DNA of 20,084 bases, from positions 1 to 20,084 of the forward strand of contig CAZKHG010000057.1 of assembly GCA_964552655.1 (NCBI GenBank), in the 5' to 3' direction. Shown piece after piece: positions 1 to 7,009 of the stretch (position 1 is its first letter; each line of letters begins with the position of its first letter). Origin of the DNA: CAZKHG01 sp964552655 (GTDB taxonomy: Bacteria; Bacteroidota; Bacteroidia; Bacteroidales; Tenuifilaceae). Both the position numbers and the translations under genes were made by a program. The notes below the pieces were generated by a model. The model did not search any database. It saw nothing but the letters and a program-made list of their open reading frames with translations, and had not been told where the DNA came from.

Positions 1-80
1 ACATCGCCAACTTTAACGATATTAAGGTTGGGGATTTTGTTGAGGGATTCCAAGAAGTTGAAGTTAAGAGGAAATTATAG
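1..80 (+). CDS. infB: Translation initiation factor IF-2, C-terminal end (partial)
   Basis: Bases 3-80 read in one forward frame for 25 codons and end at TAG (78-80); the 5' part lies outside the window. The visible residues include NFNDIKVGDFVEGFQEVEVK and then end RKL. IF-2 proteins end in just this way: a glycine-rich beta turn, a conserved N-[FY]-[ND]-D-[IV]-K-x-G-D motif, then an E-V-E-V-K-R-like terminus (E. coli IF-2 ends with the related NYNDVRTGD...IEIQRT). IF-2 is the GTPase that places initiator tRNA on the small ribosomal subunit; this is the end of its domain IV. The match is to a short tail and made from memory of the family, so a longer upstream sequence would settle it. No clear terminator hairpin follows. 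Confidence 0.82.
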   Translation, partial: IANFNDIKVGDFVEGFQEVEVKRKL

Positions 81-110
81 ATATCGAACTTAACGAGACA
101 TTTAAGGAAA

Positions 111-734
111 TTATTTTAAGAGACAAGCAGGTCTCTCACCTGGTTTGTCGAAATAAGCCTCAAATTCGGTCATTCTAAAATATGAATTGCAGTTTTTGAT
201 TAGAAAGCGAACCTTAGATGTACTAATCGTCCGAAAGGTGTCCTGTAAAAAAACAACAGGGCAATTATTTGATTTAAAACAACTACTGGTTATTATTCTT
301 TTATATGAGTCAACGGAAGTTTCCCATCTAACAGTAGATTTATTCCAATACTGAATGGAATAATTGTCAATATATATCGAATCTTTTAAGAACCAAACTA
401 CAGTTCTATTGATCTGGTTATCTTGACCAAAATCTACAGTCGCTTGTCGCCAACCACAAGTATCCAAAATATCTAAAGAACCTCCAGTAAATTCAATATA
501 TCTGAAATCTTCATCCTCACAATATCTAATACCATCAACAATAAAGTACTTCAGCAATTTTCTTTCAACACAATCGGATGTTTCCAGGGAGGATGGGTAG
601 TAGAAGTTCCCGTTATTGTATGCTAGATTTTCTTTTTCGCAATTTAATGGGAACTTGCAATCGCTAACCAATTGACTACAACTATATAAAAGTATCGCTG
701 CTAATAAAGGACCAATTGAATTTAAATAACGCAT
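111..734 (-). CDS. Lipoprotein with discoidin (F5/8 type C)-like domain, paralog B
   Basis: A 207-residue protein. It starts with a short signal peptide and a lipobox ending at Cys19 (LLYSC), so it is probably a lipid-anchored envelope or surface protein. Residues about 65-200 have the layout of a discoidin/F5-8 type C galactose-binding fold: a conserved GWRQATVDFG strand, an I-N-R-T-V-V-W strand, I-Q-Y-W-N, a Trp in the next strand, then K-V-R-F and E-F-E-A-Y-F near the end. Such folds usually bind glycans or lipids; the ligand cannot be told here. Several cysteines (for example in DTCGW) may pair. It begins 4 bases after the stop of its paralog at 739-1398, so the two are probably co-transcribed. 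The two share DTCGWRQA and an ending YFDKPG[ED]RPxCL. The fold call rests on motif pattern only. Confidence 0.8.
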   Translation of the reverse strand: MRYLNSIGPLLAAILLYSCSQLVSDCKFPLNCEKENLAYNNGNFYYPSSLETSDCVERKLLKYFIVDGIRYCEDEDFRYIEFTGGSLDILDTCGWRQATVDFGQDNQINRTVVWFLKDSIYIDNYSIQYWNKSTVRWETSVDSYKRIITSSCFKSNNCPVVFLQDTFRTISTSKVRFLIKNCNSYFRMTEFEAYFDKPGERPACLLK

Positions 735-738
735 ATGA

Positions 739-1398
739 TTATTTTATGACAAGACATTTAGGACGATCACCTGGTTTATCAAAGTAAACCTCAATCTCAG
801 TTAGCCAAACTACATCCATGTTGCAATTATTCAAGTAGTATCTAATTTTGTTTGATGTAACAGTAGGAAACGTATCTTCAGTAGCCCAAGCATGATCATA
901 GGTATCAATATCAGAAAAGAACCTTTTTTTCAACTGTTTCGTTAAAGAATCTCCGCCAGTTATTTTTCGAGCAGTGCACCATAAACTTTTTGATTGATCG
1001 AAGTATTGAATGAAATATATACTTGGAATACAGTCATTAGTGTTTCGCCATATAACAACCCGATTAATTGACACAGGTTTTCCAAAAGAAATTACTGCTT
1101 GTCGCCAACCACAAGTATCAACATAATCATGTCTGCCACCTGTAAAGGCAAATCCGTAATTCCAGTAAACTATATTGTTGCGGAGGCCATCAATCAGGTG
1201 AACCTTATGGAAAGCACCTCCCCAACCATCATCAGAGTCATCAGCATTTGGATATATTTTACCTAAGTTATTTAAGGCTAAGTCTGATTGGGGAGAAAAA
1301 CGGGAATACTCAGCGAAGCTATTCTTTTTATTTTCCGAACACCCTAGTAATAGACAAAAAGGTATTATTAGTATAATTCTCTTTGTATTAATATTCAA
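739..1398 (-). CDS. Lipoprotein with discoidin (F5/8 type C)-like domain, paralog A
   Basis: A 219-residue lipoprotein with signal peptide and lipobox CLLLGC (Cys20). The start is TTG at 1398-1396. No in-frame ATG, GTG or TTG lies just upstream, and this start gives a normal-length signal peptide, so TTG initiation is likely. From about residue 65 it matches its neighbour: DTCGWRQA, then V-I-S-F-G, I-N-R-V-V-I-W, I-Q-Y-F-D, a K-I-R-Y strand, E-I-E-V-Y-F and a closing YFDKPGDRPKCL. The pair is a tandem duplication that has since diverged widely outside these blocks. It is the first gene of the two-gene reverse unit. It is divergent from the sensor kinase gene, with 50 bases between the two starts, so the promoters for both must be packed there or overlap the genes. 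Ligand and role are unknown. Confidence 0.8.
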   Translation of the reverse strand: MNINTKRIILIIPFCLLLGCSENKKNSFAEYSRFSPQSDLALNNLGKIYPNADDSDDGWGGAFHKVHLIDGLRNNIVYWNYGFAFTGGRHDYVDTCGWRQAVISFGKPVSINRVVIWRNTNDCIPSIYFIQYFDQSKSLWCTARKITGGDSLTKQLKKRFFSDIDTYDHAWATEDTFPTVTSNKIRYYLNNCNMDVVWLTEIEVYFDKPGDRPKCLVIK

Positions 1399-1448
1399 TT
1401 GTTTTGCTATATTTATTCTGCTAATAAAAATACATTTTTTTTGCTATT

Positions 1449-3434
1449 ATGTTTTCTAGAAGAGTATTAATTATTGTTTTCTTATTAAATGTGTTTTCCC
1501 TTAGGGCGCAAAACAGCGCAATACAGGACTCTGTGATCACCCTTTATTATCGATTGACAAACCTGCATGATAGCATTAAGCTGGATTCTCTACACCTATT
1601 TGCGAATAAGTTAAAGGGTTTGCGATTCTATCCTGAGGGAGTAGGAACCTTACTTGATAAGGGTAGTGTACGTGATTATTACTTGTATCAGGTGAAAGAG
1701 TTGAACAGAAACAAGATTGATAAGTATTTAGATATTGTTAGTATTAAGCGGTCACAAAATGTTTTTGAACCAATTATAGATGAAATCTTTATAGATGATT
1801 TTGTTTCTTTAAAAAAAGTCAAACCCCTAAGACGTTTTCGAAAGGTAATACATGGTGGTAGCTGGGATGAAAATCTAGATGACATCGGCTTCTTTAGAGA
1901 GAATGGATTGAAGGATACTGCTACGCTTTTAATTTGGACCGGCCTTAAATACTTCGATTACGAAAATCACCGTAAGGCGAAGCACTACTTTGAACAAGCC
2001 ATTGAGGCTGCAACCCATCACGCCGACCACAAAGCATTATGTGTTGCGTCATCATACCTTAGCGCATTATACTACGAAGAAAGTGAATACTTACAAGCAT
2101 TACCCTTTGCCAATAAAGCTCTTCAACTTTCGAAAAATTTGGGTGATACCGCAAGGGAAGCCGCTATGTATAATAACATAGGAGAGGTATTATACAAAAT
2201 GAAACGGTTTAAAGAATCATCATTAATGTTTGACCAAGCTTTAAATGCATATCAAAAGATCCCAGGGAAAAAACGTGAGCCTATGCAATGGGTAAAACTT
2301 GGTAAATCTAAACTTGCCTTAAAGGAGTATGCTCATGCACAAAATTGTTTCATAACAGCAATTGATAAAGGGAACATGATAAGGGAACAAAAAGCAGTTA
2401 GGGATGCTTTCTATTACAGAAGTATAGCATTTAGAAGTCAAGGCAATTTAGAAAAAAGTATGGACAGTTATCGAACATTCGTTATCCTTAAGGATTCACT
2501 TTTTGCAGAGGAACTTGATGTGTTTGTTAGAGATCGTGAGAATTACTGGCAAAGTCTAATTGGAAGAGAGATAACTAAAAAGGAGTATCAGGGAATTGTA
2601 AATAAAATGAATACTATTGAATTGGATAGAACTAAAACTTTCGTAATTATTTTATTATCGATGTCGGCTGTGCTTTTGTTAATTATTACTTTGGGGTATA
2701 AGGCTTACACAAGTAACAGAAGAGCTAACCAATATATGCAAGATTTGAATCAAACCAGAAATAAGTTTTTTAGTATTGTTTCACATGATTTGCGAGGGCC
2801 CCTAACTGGGTTTATCCAACTTTTAACTCCGCTGCAAAAACATTTCGATCTGCTTTCAAAGGAGCAGATTCTTGAACATACACACGAGATGAATCTATTG
2901 GCTGGCAAAACTCTTTTTCTGCTTGATAACCTATTAAAATGGGCAAATTTGCAGCGAGGTTTTATTAAACCCGTATTTGAAAAATTCTCGTTAGATGAAA
3001 TTATTAATTTTAATATTGATTTGTATGGGAATATTGCAAAGACAAAAAATCTCAATTTGAGTTACAGCTCCAGCAAGGAATTATTTGTTTTGGCAGATCG
3101 GAATATGGTTGATGCTATTATCAGGAATTTGCTAAATAATGCTGTTAAATTTACCCCTGAAGGGGGTTTTATAAAGTTATCTGGACATATTGTAGGTGAT
3201 TATGTGCAAGTAGTAGTAGCTGATAATGGAATAGGCATCGCTTCCAGTGATATTAGTAGTATATTCGATTTTGAGAAATGTGCAATAAGAGAGACAAATG
3301 TTTCAGAAAAGGGTAGTGGTTTGGGCTTGCTTCTTGTCCGAGAGTTTGTTGAGATGAATAATGGCAAGATCTGGGCTGAAAGCCCTGGGTTGGGTTTGGG
3401 AAGTACTTTTAAATTTACCTTAAGAGCCGGATAA
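1449..3434 (+). CDS. TPR-containing sensor histidine kinase
   Basis: A 661-residue transmembrane sensor kinase. Residues 1-20 form a signal peptide (ends LRAQ). Residues about 158-352 hold roughly five tetratricopeptide motifs in what should be the periplasm. A membrane helix covers about 397-418. The HisKA dimerisation box is FFSIVSHDLRGPL with phospho-acceptor His446. The ATPase domain shows an N box (RNLLNNAVKF, Asn560-Asn564), G1 (DNGIGI, Asp592) and G2 (GSGLGL, 622-627). All catalytic motifs look intact, so it should autophosphorylate and pass phosphate to the response regulator 18 bases downstream. TPR sensors of this build are common in Bacteroidota; the signal is usually unknown and may be a protein-protein contact. 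It could also regulate the lipoprotein genes nearby, but nothing in the sequence shows this. Confidence 0.95.
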   Translation: MFSRRVLIIVFLLNVFSLRAQNSAIQDSVITLYYRLTNLHDSIKLDSLHLFANKLKGLRFYPEGVGTLLDKGSVRDYYLYQVKELNRNKIDKYLDIVSIKRSQNVFEPIIDEIFIDDFVSLKKVKPLRRFRKVIHGGSWDENLDDIGFFRENGLKDTATLLIWTGLKYFDYENHRKAKHYFEQAIEAATHHADHKALCVASSYLSALYYEESEYLQALPFANKALQLSKNLGDTAREAAMYNNIGEVLYKMKRFKESSLMFDQALNAYQKIPGKKREPMQWVKLGKSKLALKEYAHAQNCFITAIDKGNMIREQKAVRDAFYYRSIAFRSQGNLEKSMDSYRTFVILKDSLFAEELDVFVRDRENYWQSLIGREITKKEYQGIVNKMNTIELDRTKTFVIILLSMSAVLLLIITLGYKAYTSNRRANQYMQDLNQTRNKFFSIVSHDLRGPLTGFIQLLTPLQKHFDLLSKEQILEHTHEMNLLAGKTLFLLDNLLKWANLQRGFIKPVFEKFSLDEIINFNIDLYGNIAKTKNLNLSYSSSKELFVLADRNMVDAIIRNLLNNAVKFTPEGGFIKLSGHIVGDYVQVVVADNGIGIASSDISSIFDFEKCAIRETNVSEKGSGLGLLLVREFVEMNNGKIWAESPGLGLGSTFKFTLRAG

Positions 3435-3452
3435 TGCATTAACTTAGTTAAC

Positions 3453-4169
3453 ATGGGAAAGATTAAAATAGTTATTGTTGATGATCATAAGGTTTATCGT
3501 GATGGGCTAAAGTTAAATCTATTAGAATATGAAAAAGAGATTCAAATAATAGGAGAGGCCGATAGCGGTAACAGCTTATTCAAACTACTTGAAACAAAAA
3601 TACCCGATATATTACTACTCGATTACTATCTACCTGATACCACTGGGATTGATATTATTTCCAAACTCCGTGCTGACGAAAAACTAAGGGACATAAAGTC
3701 CATAATTCTTTCAGCTCATGTATCTGAAAAATTAGGACTTCAATACTTTGATTTTGTTATAAAGGCTCTAGAGGAAGGTGCAAGTGGGTATTTACTTAAA
3801 AATTCGGAAGGATTACAAATATATTCAGCCATAATTGAAGTAAGCAGAGGAGGCTATTTTGTTTTTGATGAGTCATTCAACTTCAAGGAGGTTACAAAAT
3901 ATTTAGTAGAAGATAGGAGTAAACTTATCACATTTTTTACAAAGCAAAGGAAACTTTGCATCACAAAGCGGGAGTTAGAAGTTATTGAACTGCTTTCTCA
4001 TGGTCTCATTGTAAAAGAAATATCTGAACGAATGGGTATTGCAGAAGATTCAGTGAACTCACATAAGGAGAATATAAGAAGCAAGGTTCTTCAAAATTAC
4101 GGTATTAATCTCCGAAATACCGTTGAAATTGTGGTTTGGGCTATAAAGAATAAGTTGATAAAGGTATAG
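3453..4169 (+). CDS. REC-LuxR (NarL-type) response regulator
   Basis: A 238-residue DNA-binding response regulator. The receiver domain (1-125) has the acidic pair Asp10-Asp11, phospho-acceptor Asp57 in LLLDYYLP, switch Ser87 and Lys116 in GYLLKN. The stretch between Ser87 and Lys116 is a few residues longer than usual, which lengthens the loop before helix 4. Residues about 168-212 form a LuxR/GerE helix-turn-helix (TKRELEVIELLSHGL, then KEISERMGIAEDSVNSHKENI). It lies 18 bases after the kinase gene and is surely its partner in a two-gene operon. Targets are unknown. A C7T4 tract follows the stop codon directly. The kinase belongs by its H box to the HisKA class, while NarL-type regulators more often pair with HisKA_3 kinases. 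Confidence 0.95.
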   Translation: MGKIKIVIVDDHKVYRDGLKLNLLEYEKEIQIIGEADSGNSLFKLLETKIPDILLLDYYLPDTTGIDIISKLRADEKLRDIKSIILSAHVSEKLGLQYFDFVIKALEEGASGYLLKNSEGLQIYSAIIEVSRGGYFVFDESFNFKEVTKYLVEDRSKLITFFTKQRKLCITKRELEVIELLSHGLIVKEISERMGIAEDSVNSHKENIRSKVLQNYGINLRNTVEIVVWAIKNKLIKV

Positions 4170-4305
4170 CCCCCCCTTTTATACCACCCCTACCCCCTAA
4201 ATAATACCATTGTCACAAATGCCAAGGTTTGGTTTCTTTGCTATAACCAATTCCTAAATTCTACTAGGGCTTGATGTATCACAAATAATAATATTCCAAA
4301 AATGA

Positions 4306-4315
4306 NNNNNNNNNN
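4306..4315. other. Assembly gap (10 N)
   Basis: Ten unknown bases stand directly before the ATG of the lipoprotein gene at 4316. A round number of N usually marks a scaffold join of unknown true length, so the distance between the response regulator and the lipoprotein run may be wrong, and a promoter or whole genes may be missing. The 136 bases before it (4170-4305) hold a C-rich tract and no gene I can see. Confidence 0.98.
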
Positions 4316-4777
4316 ATGAAACGAGAACAAATATTCTTTTTTGTGATTTTAGTATCACTTTTCTTTTTTCAAGGTTGTGAAAAAGAAGATCCGGAAATTG
4401 TTCCTAAAAACGGAACATGGGAATGGAAATCCACAGGTACATATGAGGATGAGATTGATTTTTACATACTTAACGGGAAAATTACTCAACCCATAGGTGA
4501 TGTATTGATACGCAGTATAAGGTATAAGATGGATTTTGACAGCTGGTCAACTACATCAATTTATTATGGTACAGAAATAAAAATACAGAATGGTGCATTT
4601 AAGTACGTGGATGGTACTCTATATAATGGTAAGACATTAATAACAGGCAAATTTATTTCTCCTACAACATGTGAAGGGAAGGTTACCTACGAGGAAGATT
4701 CACCCACAAGAAAAGCAAATGGATACTTCGAGTACACAGCCGTTTGGGTTAGTGAACAGGCAAAGTTATCTTATTAA
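4316..4777 (+). CDS. Small lipoprotein of unknown function
   Basis: A 153-residue protein with a clear lipoprotein signal: a basic start (MKREQ), a Phe/Val/Leu-rich core and lipobox FFQGC (Cys21), followed by acidic residues. The complete signal peptide argues that this ATG is the true start even though it abuts the assembly gap. The mature part looks all-beta: it alternates strands such as NGTWEWKSTGTY, a long middle hairpin and GKFISPTTCEGKVTY, ending in a Y-T-A-V-W strand. This layout recalls small single-domain lipocalin-like or beta-barrel lipoproteins of Bacteroidota, but I recognise no family. It is the first gene of a forward run of small envelope proteins. Confidence 0.82.
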   Translation: MKREQIFFFVILVSLFFFQGCEKEDPEIVPKNGTWEWKSTGTYEDEIDFYILNGKITQPIGDVLIRSIRYKMDFDSWSTTSIYYGTEIKIQNGAFKYVDGTLYNGKTLITGKFISPTTCEGKVTYEEDSPTRKANGYFEYTAVWVSEQAKLSY

Positions 4778-4841
4778 TAAGTTGAAAGTAATTAAAGATG
4801 AAACTACGATACTTCATTATAACACTTTAGACCCAAACAAT

Positions 4842-5612
4842 ATGAAAAGATTAATTTATTTTCCAGTTATTGTTATAGCATTCCTGTTTTCCAGTTGTGG
4901 AAAAGATGATGAACCTGTTGATAAAACCCCTCCTGGTGAAGTAACTAATTTAAATGCTATCTCAGGAGATCAGCAGATTTTACTCTCTTGGGTGGATCCT
5001 CTCGATGAAGATTTTGAAAAAATTGAGATTTCTTATTTGACCAATATAACTGAAGTAAACAAAGGTGTTCAATCAAAGGTGATTTCCGGATTAACAAATG
5101 GAACGTCCTATACATTTGCTATCAAGACTATTGATTTTAATGGTAATAAATCTAATGGTTCGCAAATTAGTAGTACCCCATTAGAACCTCCGGCATTAGC
5201 ATGGTCAAATTATACTGTTACTCAGCTAAGTCCCAGCAGTGGAACTGTTGTAATTTCGACAGATTTTACAAATAATGGCGGATCAGGAACCATCAATTTT
5301 AGCTCAAGGGTAGTGCGTCTTTCCGATAATACTATTACATCAAATATTTCAAATTCTTTTAATGTTCAACCAAATGTGCAGTATAAAATAACTCTTACAT
5401 GTAATGGATCGGCAACTAAAACTAGTTGTACCGCTTGTTCGCCGTCTGATAAATTCAGAATAGAAATAATATCAGTTATAGATAACCATATAACATCAAC
5501 GATTATTGGTATTAGCTGTTCAAGTTTACATGATTGTGGTTATTGGTGGGGAAGTGATAAAACTGAATGGAATTCTATATCTGTAAATAATTTAATTATG
5601 GAGCAATTATAG
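4842..5612 (+). CDS. Lipoprotein with fibronectin type III domain
   Basis: A 256-residue lipoprotein. The open frame extends further upstream to 4671, but that part overlaps the previous gene. The ATG at 4842 gives a textbook signal MKRLIYFPVIVIAFLFSSC with lipid-accepting Cys19, so I chose this start. Residues about 28-115 are an FN3 domain: DKTPPGEVTNLNA, the L-S-W strand, I-S-G-L-T-N-G-T-S-Y-T-F and I-K-T-I-D. Residues about 118-256 form a second, cysteine-bearing region (SCTACSP, then GISCSSLHDCGYWWG) that looks beta-rich and may be disulfide-bonded; I do not recognise it. Probably surface- or periplasm-facing. It sits 64 bases after the preceding lipoprotein and 20 bases before the next ATG, suggesting a shared transcript. 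Confidence 0.85.
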   Translation: MKRLIYFPVIVIAFLFSSCGKDDEPVDKTPPGEVTNLNAISGDQQILLSWVDPLDEDFEKIEISYLTNITEVNKGVQSKVISGLTNGTSYTFAIKTIDFNGNKSNGSQISSTPLEPPALAWSNYTVTQLSPSSGTVVISTDFTNNGGSGTINFSSRVVRLSDNTITSNISNSFNVQPNVQYKITLTCNGSATKTSCTACSPSDKFRIEIISVIDNHITSTIIGISCSSLHDCGYWWGSDKTEWNSISVNNLIMEQL

Positions 5613-5632
5613 CATTGTATAAATTTTCAACT

Positions 5633-6052
5633 ATGAAAAAGATATTAACCTTATTTTTTAAACCTGCACCAATCTTTATTTTCTATTGCTTAATTACATC
5701 ATTGTTTTTTTCGTGTTCTCATCCTTATGCTATTAAAGATGACAAATTTTCGGCAAGTAATGTATGTAACGGGATTGGTAAAATTGAAATAAAAACGATA
5801 AACGGGAAATTGACTGCAACACAAAAAGCAGGAACCAGTTATCAGATGATCAGAACAGGTGGTCCTTCAATTTGGTGTAATGGCCTCACTCATATTTGGG
5901 TAGGAACCTCTGTATTCGAAGGATATACATTTAGCAGTGATACTATCAATCCCTTGCATTTTAAGGTTGATAGGGATAAACACTATTATTATGAAAATGG
6001 GAAGGGCACAATTACAACTCCTGATGGAAATGTAATTAAGCTTGGCTATTAA
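5633..6052 (+). CDS. Small lipoprotein of unknown function
   Basis: A 139-residue protein from the ATG at 5633. A TTG at 5615 in the same frame would add six residues, but the ATG gives a cleaner basic start (MKKILTLFFK). The signal core is long and broken by a proline pair (PAPIF) before lipobox LFFSC (Cys28). The mature part is about 110 residues, likely beta-rich, with two cysteines (SNVCNGIGK and SIWCNGLTH) that could form one disulfide, and a C-terminal hairpin with several Tyr (HYYYENGKG). No known family recognised. It follows the FN3 lipoprotein gene by 20 bases and precedes the next by 27 bases, so it belongs to the same run. Confidence 0.75.
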   Translation: MKKILTLFFKPAPIFIFYCLITSLFFSCSHPYAIKDDKFSASNVCNGIGKIEIKTINGKLTATQKAGTSYQMIRTGGPSIWCNGLTHIWVGTSVFEGYTFSSDTINPLHFKVDRDKHYYYENGKGTITTPDGNVIKLGY

Positions 6053-6079
6053 GAATAACAAATTGAAAAACTTCTAATC

Positions 6080-6487
6080 ATGAAAAATACTAACATATTT
6101 ATCTTCGCTATTGGGTGTTCATTTATTATAATAAGCTGTAATCCCGATAAGAAAGAGTGGGAGAAGATTAAGAAATCAAATGATGTTGAATCTCTTGTAA
6201 AGTTTCAAAAAGAATTCCCGGAAAGTATTTATAATGATTCTGCAAAATACCAGGTTGAGAAAATTTGTTTTATACAAACATGTGTTATTGATAGCATCAA
6301 AGTTTATCAAGATTATATAATAAAATTTCCTAAAAGTATTTATAATGATTCTGTTATTATTAGAATAAATAGAATAAAAGAAAGAATAATAAGGATGGAA
6401 TTTGATCGATTGGTAGAAAAAAAGAATGTTGTTGAAATTAAAGAATTTATTGCCTCTCATCCGGATTTTCAAGTCAATTTAGGCTAA
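6080..6487 (+). CDS. Repeat-containing lipoprotein, possibly truncated by a stop
   Basis: A 135-residue lipoprotein with signal MKNTNIFIFAIGCSFIIISC (Cys20). The mature part holds tandem helical repeats of about 37 residues: KFQKEFPESIYNDSAKYQVE and YQDYIIKFPKSIYNDSVI, then a third, shorter copy (EFIASHPDF) cut off near the C-terminus. The form F-x-x-[FY]-P-x-S-x-Y-x-D-x-A is that of TPR-like repeats in BamD/YbgF-type envelope lipoproteins, which scaffold other proteins. The end is unusual: the third repeat stops after its first helix. The next gene lies in the same reading frame 18 bases beyond the TAA, so a single larger gene may have been broken here. Strongly AT-rich: bases 6301-6360 have 9 G/C in 60 by hand count. 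Confidence 0.72.
   Translation: MKNTNIFIFAIGCSFIIISCNPDKKEWEKIKKSNDVESLVKFQKEFPESIYNDSAKYQVEKICFIQTCVIDSIKVYQDYIIKFPKSIYNDSVIIRINRIKERIIRMEFDRLVEKKNVVEIKEFIASHPDFQVNLG
6222..6353 (+). repeat. Direct repeat, 21 bp, two exact copies in the lipoprotein gene
   Basis: Bases 6222-6242 and 6333-6353 are identical over 21 bases (aaagtatttataatgattctg). They are 111 bases (37 codons) apart and in the same frame, encoding the K/E-S-I-Y-N-D-S part of two consecutive helical repeats. This exact identity in such AT-rich DNA points to recent internal duplication of the repeat unit. Confidence 0.9.
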
Positions 6488-6505
6488 CGAGCTTGCCATT
6501 TAAAA

Positions 6506-6916
6506 ATGCATTCTCAATCAAAATATGCAGAAAAAGGGTATAAGCTCCATCTTAAAAAGACAATTTCTAGAAATAAACTTAAATATGAGTTAACAATACC
6601 ACCAAAAACAAAATTTAATCTAGGTTTTGATGCTGACGTAAATATTGAAAAAGGGAGCCTAATAATAAAAATAAAAGACGGATCAATGGCTGGTTATTAT
6701 AGTAACGGGGATACCACAGTTGTATCAGTTGAATTAAACAGTAATGAAATTATAAAATTGAATTCTGAATATATCGAAATAATGTCAGACATGATAATTT
6801 ACTTAAGTAAAAATCAGGTTTTAATTACCATCAGGGAAGATGCACAGCTAAAAAGAAATATAAATGACAATGTTTTTACCTTGGTAAAAGGTCTTATTTA
6901 CTACGTTAAAATATAA
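6506..6916 (+). CDS. Unknown protein without signal peptide, possible detached C-terminal domain
   Basis: A 136-residue open frame starting at ATG 6506. It lacks any signal peptide, unlike the lipoprotein genes before it. Its sequence alternates polar and hydrophobic residues (ELTIPPKTKFNLGFDADVNI, GSLIIKIKDG, MIIYLSKNQVLITI), which suggests a beta-sandwich domain. Reading upstream in the same frame gives six sense codons and then the TAA of the preceding gene, and the frame of that gene continues straight into this one. So it may be the C-terminal domain of one 279-codon gene split by a nonsense change, or a separate cytoplasmic gene with a poor start. I cannot identify the family. Confidence 0.55.
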   Translation: MHSQSKYAEKGYKLHLKKTISRNKLKYELTIPPKTKFNLGFDADVNIEKGSLIIKIKDGSMAGYYSNGDTTVVSVELNSNEIIKLNSEYIEIMSDMIIYLSKNQVLITIREDAQLKRNINDNVFTLVKGLIYYVKI

Positions 6917-7009
6917 TATTAATGCTTATTAAACAGTAAAAAAAGTTTCCGTTAGCCCTATATGAAACTCAAACATTAAAAACGTAACCTAAAATAACCT
7001 TTTTAAGCC

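Noticed and set aside
3439..3452. Inverted repeat TTAAC-TTA-GTTAA between kinase and regulator genes as an operator
   Set aside because: Five A/T-rich base pairs in AT-rich DNA are expected by chance, and it lies inside an operon.
4163..4185. Short inverted repeat GGTATA...TATACC over the end of the response regulator gene as a terminator
   Set aside because: Only six A/T-rich base pairs around an 11-base loop, overlapping the stop codon, and no T-run after the stem.
4671..4841. N-terminal extension of the FN3 lipoprotein gene to an upstream ATG
   Set aside because: It would overlap the previous lipoprotein gene in another frame and bury the clear signal peptide and lipobox that start at 4842.
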